A DNA stretch of 64,000 nucleotides from Verpa conica (GCA_033030425.1 JAUFSD010000020.1:1-64000), one strand, 5' to 3'; shown: positions 1 to 12,260, numbered from the stretch's first letter. The notes: generated from the sequence alone by a model not told the origin. A program made the numbers and translations.

Positions 1-1100
1 CAGCGACAAAAACCGAGTGATTTCTCATGATTCGCGCAGTCGCCTCCCCCACCACCAAGCGCAGCAAGCAAGCAGCCCCACAGCAAGGCAGGCGGTACTA
101 GGAGAGACGTGGGGTGCCTGGGGTAGGGCGCAGGGGGTAGGGCGCAGCTTGTCAGCAGTCAGCGAAATCACGAGTCGCTGCCGCAAAGTGGCAGCGTGAG
201 AGGTCCAGGTGCCGAGAGAGAAGTACCTGGACAAGGGGAAGTGCATACAAAGGATCTCAGGACATCTAGACCACTGTCAGTCAGTCCCCACAGTGAAAAA
301 GTCCTGCACCCCCCCCACTCAAAAGTCGAAATCGTGACATGGACCGAGTGATATCTCGTGACTCGTGAGACAAGCAGCAGCAGGCAAGCAGGCAAGCAGG
401 CAGCAGGCAAGCAGGCAAGCAGGCAGACAAGCAGGCAGCGACGTCAGAGACAGGTCCCAGGCAGGTAGGGGGGCTGCAAGGCATCGAGCAGGTCAATATG
501 CAGCACTGCACCGCGCGCTGTGGTCCAGGGCTCACGGTGTTCGGGCAACCTGCAGCAGCGCGCAGCCGAGAGGCAGGCAAAAAAGTACCCGACCGTGTCT
601 AGGTACATAGAGAGAGAGCTTATGACCGCCAAGACATTGTCTGATTGTCCCTCTCTAGAAATAAAGATACACAGGGGGCTACAAAAGTCACCAAAATCTT
701 GCTCCCATCCGAAAACCGCCATGGATCGGGCAGGTCCCACGGCTGCGCAGAAGCAACGCCACAGCGACGTCTGCAGCAGGCCCCCAGCAGGTGAGGTAGG
801 GCTGCAGCGCAGGGGGTCTATATGGGGGGGCCTATGAGGGGGTCGATATGGGGGGCTTGCACCAGCACGCAGGCAGGGAATCGAGTGATAGTACATGATT
901 CTAGTAATCCGTACATAAAAGCACACTTTTTACAATCATTAGGGGGTCTCTATATACCAGTCAGTATACCCACCGAGTTTCAGCAATTTGGGACCACTCC
1001 ATTATTTGTGTATTTACTAGTACTGAGATATTCGCTAGAGTGACGCAAAAGTCCCCTGTTTTTGGTGTGGGGTGACGCAAAAGTCATGACCAGATCTACA
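1..1100. repeat. GC-rich repetitive, low-complexity region
   Basis: No gene is supported here. The stretch is made of short degenerate repeats: variants of 'accgagtgat..ctc.tgattc' near 10, 344 and 885; a microsatellite of AAGCAGGC-like units at about 368-440; 'gggggtc.atatgggggg' twice at about 815-855; and 'acgcaaaagtc' twice at 1043-1084. ORFs through it are rich in Ala, Gln, Gly and Cys, as expected of a frame running through a microsatellite, and show no domain. From 1100 to 2500 I see only AT-rich spacer. Confidence 0.7.
8..170 (+). repeat. Dispersed repeat, copy 1 (inverted relative to copy at 12.4 kb)
   Basis: This segment matches the reverse complement of 12390-12540. Both begin with 'aaccgagtga.tt' and continue through a 'gtggggtgcctg.ggta' core and a 'gtagggcgcag.ttgtcag' block. 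The alignment has gaps and many substitutions, so these are old copies of one dispersed element. Confidence 0.6.
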
Positions 1101-2500
1101 CCACAAAAGTCCCATGTAGCAGCCCCATAGCAACACAGCCACAACCCCCTGTATTCGCTTTTTTTTATATTGCAATCGATTCTCCAGGTGCTCTTTAGTC
1201 TATACCTCTTTAATTATAAATACTTTCTTTGTGGTTGTTGTGTTGTTGCCTAGCCACGATTTTGGTCTAGCCACGATTCAAGGTATAGATTAAACAAACA
1301 AAAATTGGGGGGCTGCCAAAAATTATGTCTGGATGCCTCAGTGTTGATGGGGATAACAATCATAATGCTTAGTTGCTTTCTTGCATGTACTGGTACATAA
1401 TCGATCGTCAGACTCTCATTCTTCGGCGAGTACTCTCACTGAACCTCGACTCGTCGAACAGCGTTCCCCCAGCCCTACTACCACACCCGCCCTCTCGGAC
1501 AGTGGAGCAGGGACCTGCCCTGCCGACCGCAATAATTGCTTGTGGGCCTACTCCCACCCAGACTACTCGACTAGTGGAGGGATCGAGACAGCAAAGATAA
1601 CAAAGATGGTCTTTTATCATAAGTAACGAAGTCGGCCTTGTTTTCTCGTATTAATCCCCTTATCATTATCATTACATAATATAAGAAGCTTTCTTTTTTT
1701 ACGACTTATCACTGCGCATGTGCGTCTTTGCTAATGGGGCCGTTTTTCTAAGACTCGCGAACAGTGTAACCCAAGCCCATAGATAGTATCCTTGGTTGTT
1801 TTTAAAGGGAGTCCTACGCGGGAAGGTTGGATATGATATCACATATCAGAACTTCATGCATACTAGCAAGCCAATACAAATAGAATAATTGGTGTGCAAT
1901 ACACCAAACAAAATGATCACCGTATATACAGCACCACCCAAGGGAGCGTCTTGCAGAACGGCGTATGGTCGAACACTATTTTACGGGCTTGCTTGGTAAG
2001 TCCATCAGATAGAAACTTGTTTTTTAATATATTGAGACTACGGGGAACATTATATCACTCATGAATTATCTCTAAACTATACGAATTAGGTTTTTGAAAT
2101 TACTAAAGGCAGATATTTGTCAATATACCGGAAATCTGATGATGCGCATACTTGTAGTAGCTAAGCGTTATAGGATTCAAGCAGCAATGGTGGCTCCACA
2201 AAGTACTATTGTATATTATACTATTTTCTTGCTCCTCACATAGGAGTATCGTCGTATGGTATGTGTAGTTACATCACATATGGCTACGGTCAAGACTCTC
2301 CCAAAACCGTATAATAAATATATCTAGGAATAATATAGTAGACCCTGTATGATCAGAACAGATAACCTGTACTGCAGGGCCTGGGAACCCATTCATCTAT
2401 CATGAGAGCTTGCAATTTTGTGATTATGTAAAGTACACAAAATTAAACCTCAATAGATTCACAACACAAGAATCGTAACCCCGAGCATGGTATCCCTAGC

Positions 2501-3243
2501 TTAAATAACCCTCTCTAGTACCCCACTCTCCATATTCATAATATAGCCAACAACGTGGGTAAATGTGTATAGATGTTTATTTTCTCTTAGCCACAAAACA
2601 TCATCTATAACTGATTGCCGTAGACTAGTTTATATTAGCCGCTTGAAGCTTCATACATATAAATACGGGACCTATACTCTGCGATCGTTAAAAAGTCAAT
2701 ATGTCTTGAGGATTCATTGAGGTTCCTGCTAACGTTTGCATCAACCGTTTCGTTTGTAAGGCCAATCATTCCGCACTCTAGCTCGCATACGTATTAGTAA
2801 AATTAGAAAACAACCCTTACTCTTCTTGCGCCCTTAGAAATCTACGGCAATTCTGACGCATAACCGCTACAGCAAAGAAAGAACCGAGCCGCCAACTTAC
2901 TAGTATGCTTAACTAACATAATATTCTCTGTACCTAGCATCTGCTGTGAAACAATGAGGCTCCTCAATCCATCCTTCGCACTCCCTCCAGCGTTACGGAT
3001 GACATGAGCATCACCGAGTTGGATACCGAATGCATCGGCTTCGTGGATCCAGGCGTCCATGCATGTCACTGTTCGGCGGTAGTGGTTAGACTACTTGGGA
3101 AACTAAGGGTAGGGTTGAAAATTAAAGTGGAATAGACAAATAGCAAGCTTCCTCCCTGGTCTACCACAATGAACTGGTACTTCTTTATATGTTTCCACAA
3201 ATTTCGAATTAGCATCGGTGATGCTCTGCTCGTCAATGGGCAT
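2501..3243 (-). CDS. Beta-carbonic anhydrase-like protein, four exons
   Basis: Model: exons 3138-3243, 2901-3068, 2678-2777 and 2501-2624 (complement), 165 aa; all phases agree. Introns have CTAAC/CTAAT/TACTAAT branch sites and CAG/TAG acceptors; the first donor, GTCTAT, is atypical. Beta-carbonic anhydrases interconvert CO2 and bicarbonate with a Cys-His-Cys zinc site. The protein shows TCMDA at about 37-41, GDAHVIRNAGG at about 54-64 and HTKCGM at about 90-95, giving ligands Cys38, His90 and Cys93 and the catalytic Asp40. Position 42, normally Arg paired with that Asp, is Trp (CMDAW). The C-terminal part (..QSVIDDVLWLR..GYIMNMESG) follows the family to its usual end, and length is normal for small fungal members. 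The gene looks structurally intact but may have lost or altered activity. It stands alone between repeat-rich spacers. Confidence 0.8.
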
Positions 3244-5330
3244 TGTGGTGAAAGTGGTGGTTTTTAGGTATGGGATGGTGGTGTTAGTTACTGTTGATGG
3301 ATACCAGAGGTTGAGGCCGATCGGGAAGGAAGAAGTTTATATGGGCTCTATGTTACTTTCTCGGTGTGATAGGGAGATAGAAGTGATATAATCATGCCAT
3401 TCTGCGAGCGCCCAGAATTGGTTGAGCCTATCCAGTGACACATATTATGGAGTAACGCATAAGAACTGAGCTAATTCTCGTCCGTTTATTTAGTTGTTTT
3501 TGCTTATTTAATTAAGTACATGAAGCTTTGAAGCTGTAATATGTGCAACAGGATTCAGGTTGTTCTTGTGTGCCAAGATTTCCGTACACTTCGTTGCAGC
3601 TATGCATGCCGATCTTCATTAAACTGGCTGGGAGTGAAGCCACCAATTACAGACCTATTTCAACCCTACAAAGTAATGTGACAGGTATAATAAGATTTCA
3701 GGTACGTGTCACATTTTCCATAGGCGCTAATGACATTTCGTATAGGGGGCCAAAAGAGAATTGAGTTAAACATCCACAGATTCTCACACGTCAACGATTA
3801 ATTAGGCGATACGATAACTGTTAAATAGGCGTTTTTATAAAGCAGCGGAAACAATTGAGGGAATTAAATACACACAGGAAGAGGGGGAAAACCCCAGTCT
3901 TTACAGTCACTAACTAGAAAGTATGCTAGAAAGTATGCTATAGAACACGTATCTAAAGACACTAAAGATACACGGCGTAATATTAATCTTCCAATAATAA
4001 TTAGGTGTAGTAGACAGGATGCCTTATTCTCATTGTTCGTTGGTCGTGTAGTCGAGCCTTAATTTTAGTATGATTTTCTATAGAAGTATATGGAAAACAA
4101 AAATAATTGATTTTTGTTCGTACAATTGACTCTAAGACCTTGGGTAATAACATACACGGAGATTATTAGGTCCATTGTATATCCGCGTTCCAAAAACTTG
4201 GTACCCCCTCGAGGTCTCGAGACAGTACATGGATGACTCTAGAGAGAGCTAAAAGACAAAAGATAATATAATATAAAATACACCTAGGTATAGATCAAGT
4301 ACTTTACTACTTTGTATGGCTACTATCTACAGAAATTACAGTTCAACCCACTTGGACATGGTATCTACTAATCTATCTAATATTTTTTGATCAATATCTT
4401 CCCTAGAGTGTTGAAATACTGAGGCCTTTTAGTTTCGCAATTCTCTTGTAACCAAGACTTAGATCAGTTGAGACAGCTATATCTCTATTGCGATCATACC
4501 TGGGGTTTGGTTTGGACTGCGTATGTGGGGGAGCCATTATGGAGTTGCGAGATCAGAGGGGTGCCAAGATTCTTGGATGCGGGTACAGACCCACCTGTTT
4601 AGCCTATCTGTATGGTTGGCGCTGCGGGCTCCCCACCGAAAATCACCATTGAGTTAAGCAATTCTAAATGAATAGACCACCCGCCCACAATAATACAATA
4701 GACTATATTGGTGTGGTACTAGACTATAATGTCAGGTTGGTTACGTCACCAAATCCCCACCAAAATTCATGTTTTTGCAGGCACCCCCGTCCGGAGGGAC
4801 CTGTAATAAGATTAACAGGGGTTTTTTGGGTCGTTTTTGCTTGTGTTCCACAAATTGTTGCGATTCTACCCGAGTTATTAATTACCGCCCTAGTCAGTTT
4901 TAGGAGATGCGAAGGTCTACTGTCTTTATGCTAGACAAGAAAAACTCACGTCTAGGCTATTATTTGTCGGTAGAAGGCTTTAGGTACCATGATTAATTCA
5001 TTCATTCATGGCATCAGCAAAAGCGGAGATTCCTCCCCGCTCTCCTGGAGCGGGGCGAGCCGGGCGAGCATTTCACAAACCCACCCTCCCACAGGTGCTT
5101 TACGCTGCACGTCATCTCCGGGAGAGCCCGGGGAGAGCCTCAATATGAGGGAACAAAAAGTCTCTATTCTCTATTCTCTACTCATATCACCGAGGTCCGA
5201 CTTGAGCAGGTGACCAGTTAACCAATACATTAACCTCTCACGTGACCAAGCCGAATCTCGTCGACATGAGTATGTTCTACCTAATCTTTATACAAGCATA
5301 TGCCCACTTTGCTGCCCCTATCTGCCTCCC
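3244..5330. other. Intergenic, no gene seen
   Basis: AT-rich spacer upstream of the carbonic anhydrase-like gene. A 12-nt direct duplication (ctagaaagtatg) lies near 3934-3959. At about 5020-5140 there is a GC-rich patch with several short self-complementary runs around 'gagcggggcgagc' and 'ccgggagagcccgggg'. Short ORFs show no recognisable domain. Confidence 0.5.
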
Positions 5331-5335
5331 CGGCC

Positions 5336-5815
5336 ATGTCGACGCGTTGGACACATAGTGTTGGTACCTGCTCGGGTAGGTCGTTTGCTTTATAGGAGAG
5401 AATCTGCCCCCCTGCCTGCCTGCTGTCGCGCCGGGGGTCCTCTGGGTGTCGCGCCGACGCGTCGCACACAGTGAGTTTGTACTGTCATGGGTAGGTTGTT
5501 CGCTTGGTGGCCCGGAGGCTGCTGGGGGCTTGCTGGGGGTCCTGGGCGGGTCTGGGGGGGGGTGTCCTGCTGCTGTCGTTGGGGGTCCTAAGTGGGTCAC
5601 ATCCAGACGTCGGACACGGGGGGTTCGTTGTTTGCCTGTCCCCGCCACTGGGGGCCTTGCCCTGGACCTGCTTGCACGTTAGCTCGAGGTCCAGTTCACG
5701 CGTCGGACACAAGGCTTTCGTACCGTAACGGGTAGGTTGTTCGCTTTATAGAAGAGGGCCTGCTTGCCTGCTTGCTTTCTTTCTTGCTGCTTGCTGTAGC
5801 GCGGGGGGGCCACGA
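5336..5815. repeat. Degenerate GC-rich tandem repeats
   Basis: Three clear copies and one partial copy of a unit beginning 'acgcgt.g.acacaag' and followed about 20 nt later by 'gggtaggttgttcgctt'. They start near 5341, 5457 and 5698, with a partial copy near 5605. Spacers are rich in 'ctgcctgcctgct' and 'ggggtcct'. Overlapping ORFs on both strands are low-complexity and are not credible genes. Confidence 0.6.
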
Positions 5816-6067
5816 TCCCTCCCCCAGGAGAGCTTTTTTCTTTTGCTGATGACCTAGCTCATGGAGTTATGGTGCGCACGGCCTCAAATCTCGACCGATC
5901 CTATTTTAGCAAAAACGTACCCATTTAACTACACTGCTCTTGAAGGCCTTGTAGTTGATCCCAACCTCAAGAGTTCCTGGCATCATGCTGGAGGTGGATC
6001 GAAATAAGAGTTCAACAATATTCAGAATGCTTATATGGCATCACAGCTTTGCTGTAGTGAAGGGCTG

Positions 6068-6235
6068 TTCCCTACCCTCGCTGTATGCTTGGCACGAGAC
6101 TCTCTCCCATGGGAGATTAAAAGGTACTCCCTTGCCTTCCCTTTCCCCTACCCTCGCTCCATGCTTGGCGCAGGACCCTTTCTCATGCGAGAGAGAAATT
6201 ACCTTTGTACCTCCCTACCTCCCTCCATGCCCCCA
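6068..6235. repeat. Short tandem duplication
   Basis: 'ccctaccctcgct..atgcttggc' occurs at about 6071 and again at about 6147, each followed by a related 'tctc.catg.gagag' stretch, and a degenerate third piece (ctccctccatgc) ends near 6235. Overlapping ORFs simply read through the repeat. Confidence 0.5.
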
Positions 6236-6290
6236 GCAGTGAATCGATACTCATAGATAGATAGATATAGAACGTGATACCATGTAGGCC

Positions 6291-6401
6291 GTGACTCCCA
6301 TAAAGCGCCAGCCCAGCCTAGAGACTACAAAAGCCGAGGGAAATGACAGATTTGTCGTGACTTTTAACCCCATAGAAGTTGTCTAATGTAACGTTCCAGC
6401 A
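6291..6401 (+). repeat. Dispersed repeat, copy 1 (partner at 20925-21037)
   Basis: Both copies start with 'gtgactcccat' and end with 'gttgtctaatgtaacgtt', with recognisable similarity between (..agccgag..aatgaTAGATT..tcgtga..). They lie in the same orientation about 14.6 kb apart. No coding capacity is visible. Confidence 0.65.
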
Positions 6402-6605
6402 CGTCCAAGGGACCCCCCAACACTTAGACGGGTCCGCCTATTACGGGGGCGGAATGAGATTAGTATATGCGTAGTACGCAGAAGGGTTATATCGATAAAT
6501 CTGAGTCTTATAAAAGCACTGAAGGTCTACTGGTTCGGCTTGTTCTGACAACGCTGGTACTCTAAGATGCCCTATGTCTGGCATTGATTTTTTCCGGTTG
6601 TATTA

Positions 6606-7103
6606 TACAGCCACTAGGCAGATATGTTCGTGATGCGGTTTCAGGTGAGACAGCGCACGGTTCTTGGAGGAACATCTAAAATCTACCCAACTCTGAAAAT
6701 TCATTGAGGGGCAGATATAGATACCAAAAATATGTGATTTAAGGAGTAGATATTTGAGATCATGTATTTTTTTTGAGATTTTATCTTTCTGTTTTTAGAA
6801 GGCTCCTGAACTATACCTAAAATTGCCAATTTTTCCGCCGAGACTAATTTCTACACCAGTTAGAGAACTGTTTAGTAAAATTTAAAAATTGATCAAAAAG
6901 ATAGATAAATATCTAAAAAGGCTTCAATAATATTATTAGGTACTCAGAATGCTAGAAATTTATTGGAAATTTAAAGAGGATTTCTATCTTATTTCCTTGT
7001 TTTATAGTAAATTTCTAAACCTATGGGGAAGTTTTTATTTTCCTGCCGAGGCTGATTTCGTCACCTGAAACCGCATCATGAACATATCTGCCTAGTGACT
7101 GTA
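6606..7103. mobile_element. TA-flanked inverted-repeat element (Tc1/mariner-type MITE candidate)
   Basis: The 43-nt ends 6606-6648 and 7061-7103 are reverse complements with only two mismatches. They begin TACAG.CACTAGGCAGA and run through 'gatgcggtttcaggtga'. If TA is the duplicated target, the element proper is 6608-7101 (494 bp) with CAG...CTG ends, typical of Tc1/mariner derivatives. The AT-rich interior has no transposase ORF, so it would be non-autonomous. Confidence 0.75.
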
Positions 7104-9886
7104 TTTGTTTCTTTATATTTTCTGAGTAGAAGGCTTTTTATTGTTTCATTATCGGGATAGATTCTGTGTTTTGTGTGCTTTTCCTTCCGCTACATTGCGT
7201 TTTGATTTTTTGTTGGCTATTGTGTATGTTATTTTACAATTAATCCACTATATTAATTGGTGACATGAAGTGCTTCCCAGGGGACCGTGGTTGATACAGA
7301 TGCAAAATAGACTATGTTATATTAGAAGAAACAGTAATGGGTGCTACCAGCCTGCAAATGAAAGTGAATTTATTTGTGTTTTTTTTTGCAATATATATAA
7401 GAATCACGATTCAATAGAAGGGAAAAAAGGACTGGACACCCCCGGCATACACTGAAGTAGGGGCGTAGGCCGCGGAACTCCTAAACATTAGGTACATAGT
7501 GCCCGTCTATTGTAGTATTCCGATTTAGGAATATCTGGATCATAGGATATACTACATAACACGCTTTCCAGCCGTCGGTTAGCTTCGATTCAATATTGCT
7601 TATAAGTTTGAAACCCCTATAACGCCAAGCTACAGGGAAGCTAAATGCATCCACCGCCAAGGCTCTAATTTATAACACCCGGCCTATTATCAATGTGGAC
7701 ATCGAAGAGGGAAAGTATAGGCACATTGCCTGTGTACTTTTGAAGGCATGATAGATCTAGATTTTCGTTGCCACTAATCAGTGTCACCCAGCTTTTAGTG
7801 AAAGAGAAAAGTCAACCCCAAAGAATATAAATCCACTTGCAATGAATAACATTTCTAGATTCTTGAGGGTATTAGACTGGATTTATTTGGTCTGATATCT
7901 ATTATAAAAATTGGACCTTATTTATTTATACTATACTAGCTAGAAGTAGAGGGGTTTAAATCTTATAATCGGGTCCTTTGGTGGGAGTCAAATGGAGAGC
8001 CGGATTTATTGTATCTTGGAGTATTAGCCAAGACTGTCAAAAAGACTCCGGATCCTACAACGCAAAGGCTCTATTACCTTTTTTCGGGACATTATCTACA
8101 TCCGGTTGAGATATCACCTTGCACTCACATAACAGGTTAGAATAACTAGTTTGATTTTTAAATCGTGGTTATTGTGGGTTGTAATTGGGTGATTTGATAT
8201 ATTTAGTGGGTTAGGGTTGCGCTTCTCCGCTGGCGATGTACAGCTGGTATGGAAATGATTCCTTGCGCTAGCATAGATAAATTACATGTCACAGTCGTAC
8301 TAAGATGAGTTATTGGGACACCGAAATATAGACTTGCATAGATTCGTGGCGCAATAAGACTTAGCGCAAAACAGCAACTGACCGCTTTATCTCTGACGCT
8401 ACTTTTGGGAGATGTTGGGTTAGGATTATCCTTGTATCTACTCTGAGGCTCTGCGGGAGATAAGCGGGACTCAGGTGAGGGGGTCTTAATTGTTTATCAG
8501 ATCCGTATCAGACGGTTATCTAAGATCGACCAACATCCCTCTCTATTGTGCACGAAGCGCAAGTTATGGGCGGGTATACAACACAAATATCAAACCTAAA
8601 GTAGTTACAATTATCACTTTCATTCAGGTTGGTTTAATAGTATCATGTGGGTTTGATCACTGTATACAAGGAAGAATAATTTTCGTGGCAAAGTACGGGA
8701 AAGGAGGGGGAGTTTGTACTTGTCCGTGAGTTTATAAAGATTATTGCAAGTCTATTCTGTTATTAAGTTGTTAGGTTTACAACAAAAGAACCTGCGTACA
8801 TGTGGTAGAACTCTGGGAAGTATCTTTTATGTGTATACTTTACGTTTCATTCCACTCTTCCGAAATGTACCTAAAACGCAAAGACGTACATCCACCGATC
8901 AATACCAATTCCTGCTTATTGACTAACCAATAACTAAGACCGATTAATAACAACTAAAGCAAGCTACCCATACTGGCTATTTACCGACTACGAAAAAAGA
9001 GTTCCTTAACCTTTAAGAAGTACATCTCTCTCCGTGTATCGAACCGCTGATGTTGCGGAGCGACATGCAAGCACTTATATTCTGGGGTTATAGATAATGT
9101 CGATATACATAGCAAGAACTTAACCCCCATGAGCGCGTGTGCCGTCGGATCGGCTTACGTCATGCATAAATTGTGTATAGAGAACTTTATAACGTCTGAT
9201 TTTTGATATCATGATGAGGAAGTTTGTATGGTTGGTATTATATACGAATGGATAGTATTGGGAAGAAGGAGGTGAGAAGAAATTTGCTTATATTCATGTA
9301 CTATGCACTTGTATAATTTTGTGTGCTGCGGTTGAGGTATTCTGTCAAAATACTTGAAGGTGATAATGTGGGCTATCCCGTTACAAAATCTTTGAACCTT
9401 TGTATAGCTTCCCATCTATTCTTCTAGGCCTGTTGTATTTCGTTGTTTGAATACTCTCGGAAATGCTTTAGAGAAACTTTAGGGGTTTTATGAATGATAC
9501 GGTGGGAATATACCAGGAACTCAACTATTGATGTAAATGAATGATTGCATTTGCTACCGCTAAACACAAATGATAAAACAAGTAATCCAGACTGAGTAAT
9601 ACTGATGAACCCTCACTCGCGTGCCAGACCCACAATCCTGACACTGGGTGCATTTAAAACGTCCGAAATAAAACAAAATACATACAAAGTAAAATCCAGC
9701 ATTGGAGTAAAAACATAAGTCAATAGGAGATTATTCGGATGAATATCCAGAGCAGTAGAACATCAAACCGTACCAGCAATCACGATGAAATACCCTTTCA
9801 GAGGTGGTTCTGTAACTATATCCACGAGTTAGAAAATGTAAGACAACAAAGTAGTATGATAGTCAATATGAAAACTTACAAGGAGC
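7104..9886. other. Intergenic, no gene seen
   Basis: AT-rich spacer with no convincing coding region on either strand. It contains a telomere-like motif gggttagggtt at 8208-8218. ORFs at about 8490-8926 have no recognisable domain and biased, unstructured composition. Confidence 0.45.
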
Positions 9887-10597
9887 TTAATAGATTCCAT
9901 TGTCCTTAAGAACCGGCCAATAACTCGCCACACTCTTAGGTCCGGTAATCACCGTATCCTCCAAGGTACCCGGAACAACCTTGATGAGGGCGTACTGAGA
10001 CCCACAGAAGAAGTAGACCTCGCTATTCCCCTTAGGACTTGGTAGAGCTGCATCCACCGTTGCAAACCCAGCCTTATCCAAGCCAGGCCACTTTCCTTGG
10101 ATATCATGCGGCCCATCGATCAACTTATCTTCCGTCGTACCCGGTTTGATCAGGATCCTCGCATACTTCGTCCCACAGAAGAAGTAAACCTCACCAGGCT
10201 CCTTCCCGTCCGGTCTCGGGAGGACTGCATCAACGGTCTTAAACCCGATCTGGTCAAGGATTGGCCATTTACCAGAGATGTTGTGGGGGCCGTCGATGAG
10301 GACGTCTTCGGTGGTGCCAGGTTTGACTTGGAGGCGGCAGTAGCGGGCACCGCTGAAGAAGTAGGCTTGGTCGGGGTTCTTTCCGTCAGTGCGGGGGAGA
10401 ACAGCATCGATGGTGGTGAATCCAGCTTCTTTGAGACGTGGCCAGCCAGCCGTGATGGCTCGCGGACCGTAGACTAGTTTATCATCCATAGTACCGGGCT
10501 TGACTTCGATTCCAACATAGTTCTCGCCGGCGAAAAAGTATGCGAGCTCTGGTCTTTCGAGCACTTGGAAGCAGGAGTGGGTGCCGTTGGGACTCAT
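9887..10597 (-). CDS. Hemopexin-repeat protein (four-blade beta-propeller)
   Basis: Single-exon ORF of 236 aa starting at ATG 10597. It has four repeats of about 57 residues, each with a [AV]YFF.G..Y block, a PGT..D....GP motif and a WP.L...GF..[IV]DA.LP segment. Four such repeats make the closed propeller of hemopexin and plant albumin-2-type proteins. No signal peptide or membrane segment is visible, so it is probably cytosolic. Related folds bind haem, polyamines or glycans; the ligand here cannot be told from sequence. Repeats 2 and 3 are the most alike. A TATA box lies about 145 nt upstream. The gene is isolated, with no operon-like neighbours. Confidence 0.88.
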   Translation of the reverse strand: MSPNGTHSCFQVLERPELAYFFAGENYVGIEVKPGTMDDKLVYGPRAITAGWPRLKEAGFTTIDAVLPRTDGKNPDQAYFFSGARYCRLQVKPGTTEDVLIDGPHNISGKWPILDQIGFKTVDAVLPRPDGKEPGEVYFFCGTKYARILIKPGTTEDKLIDGPHDIQGKWPGLDKAGFATVDAALPSPKGNSEVYFFCGSQYALIKVVPGTLEDTVITGPKSVASYWPVLKDNGIY

Positions 10598-10738
10598 TTT
10601 TCTTGAAGTAAGATAGGAGATTGTTTCAAGGATTAGGGAAAGGTTCTCTGGAAGCTAAGAGGATATATGTGCTCTGGTATTGGAAATAGATGGAGTTGTT
10701 TTGTTGATGGTGGACAGAAAGGCGGGCGTGTACGCTGG

Positions 10739-10746
10739 CTTATATA
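10739..10746 (-). promoter_or_regulatory. TATA box of the hemopexin-type gene
   Basis: TATATAAG on the minus strand, 142 nt upstream of the ATG at 10597, leaving room for a 5' leader of roughly 110 nt. No competing TATA sequence lies closer to the start. Confidence 0.55.
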
Positions 10747-10829
10747 GCTGAAGAAAGAAGATTCAACCTGAAGGAATAGGTGAAGTCCCACTCAATGATC
10801 ATACTCTCCTCATCATACCTCAGAGTAGA

Positions 10830-11156
10830 ATCACGGGCTAGTGCTTGCTGCAACATCGATCTTTCAGCTTGTAATTGCAAATCCTGTTGTAGAGATTCGA
10901 TCTTCTAGACCAACCGGCAGATAGAATCCAGCAGGGCTAGGGTTCTCAATACGTGCATTTCCAGCATGTATGTTCTCCGTGATGCATACCTTCCAAGGCT
11001 CTGGATCGTGTTGCTGGGGGGCTGTCGACGATGTTGGTGTTGCGCCAAGGGATCGACACGGGGATAGACCGTTAATCGCTTAAGCCAACGACATGATGAT
11101 GCATCCGCGTATTTCCCCACAGCCTTCGCTACCCGAAAATGTCTCAAACCCCACAT
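10830..11156 (-). other. Possible coding remnant with a coiled-coil exon
   Basis: On the minus strand an open stretch around 11130-10996 could splice (GTATGC donor, TAG acceptor near 10910) to an exon at about 10909-10830 that encodes a Gln/Leu-rich heptad-like segment (ESLQQDLQLQAERSMLQQAL). No start, end or homologous family can be given, and the downstream side runs straight into the hemopexin-gene promoter. It may be a gene fragment or chance. Confidence 0.2.
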
Positions 11157-11159
11157 ATT

Positions 11160-12260
11160 CTTATTCTACGAGAAGAATGTAGCCACCTGCATATAAATGA
11201 AACCCCTATATGCGTGTAATACCCAAAGCGTACCGTTTTTACGATCGGACGATCAACCGTGGAGGTCGCGTACATATGGCGATCAATACGGCAGATAATA
11301 CCTCGGCAGTGAAGTAACAGACATGAAAATCACCAAATTGTTGGTTTTATTTTCTATTTCATTCTCAATTTCGTTGATAGTGACATTGGTTATCTCATAA
11401 ATCAAATTGACTGTCTATTAGGGGGGTGCAATAAGTATTGTAGGTATCGAGGCCTGTACATTGAGGTCTATTCGGAGGTGAGGTTCGGGTTATACCTGCG
11501 TACTTCGGAGTCCTAGGTCTGGTTTGTGGATCGACAGTTAGTGGTATACGGACTTGCAGACTACCCCCATGTGGTCCCTGTACGATCCCGTAATTGGGTT
11601 TAAGAAGATGCATACAATAACTCCACCGAGTGATGCCATGTAATGCGACATTCAGCTCGATCTGCGCTGAAAGTATTTCATACACCTCGGAAATAACACC
11701 AAATACTAATGGCAATGAGGGAAATATCATAAGAACCCAGACAAGATCTAACAGAATCAGGAATTAGCAATATGCAACAATGGGATAGAAGATAATATAA
11801 ATCTTCGACTTGAATAAAATCGAAACCCATGGATACGTACTATGCCGTACACCGTGCAGGACTATGCAAGTATATTTCGAAGAGGTATATCCACCCGGGA
11901 AACTAATGGATCAGTCTTGGGCGGGTATATCCTCAACACTGATTTTCACTCCGAGGTTGCTAAAAAAATGTTATAGATGCTTCTTAATAAGGATACCCGA
12001 TGGGCGATTTCATATATGAGTCATGTGTTTCTCTATTTGCTATGTTTGAGGATCCAGGCAAGGCATCATAAGAGGGTTTAGGGGTTTCTCTTTTGGAGCA
12101 TATATTGTGATATACCTCTGTCTCTCTTAGACACTTCAACACCTTTTACCACAAACAAGAAGTAGTTTTTGTGATTTGCAAAGGCACGGATGCATGAAAG
12201 TCTTTATAAAGTAGTTATCTACATTTACCTAATCGAGTAACAAAGTACAGCCGGTTATTA
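11160..12260. other. Intergenic, no gene seen
   Basis: AT-rich spacer. A 111-codon ORF at 11395-11730 (-) has no signal peptide, domain, splice context or recognised relative and is not called. Confidence 0.4.

Noticed and set aside
281..926. Cys-rich and Gln-rich ORFs in the first kilobase
   Set aside because: Cys/Leu runs come from the complement of the AAGCAGGC microsatellite, not from a secreted protein.
9030..9060. T-loop-like atcgaacc on the minus strand
   Set aside because: Neighbouring sequence does not fold into a cloverleaf.
11395..11730. 111-codon minus-strand ORF
   Set aside because: No signal peptide, domain, splice sites or recognised relative; composition is unremarkable.
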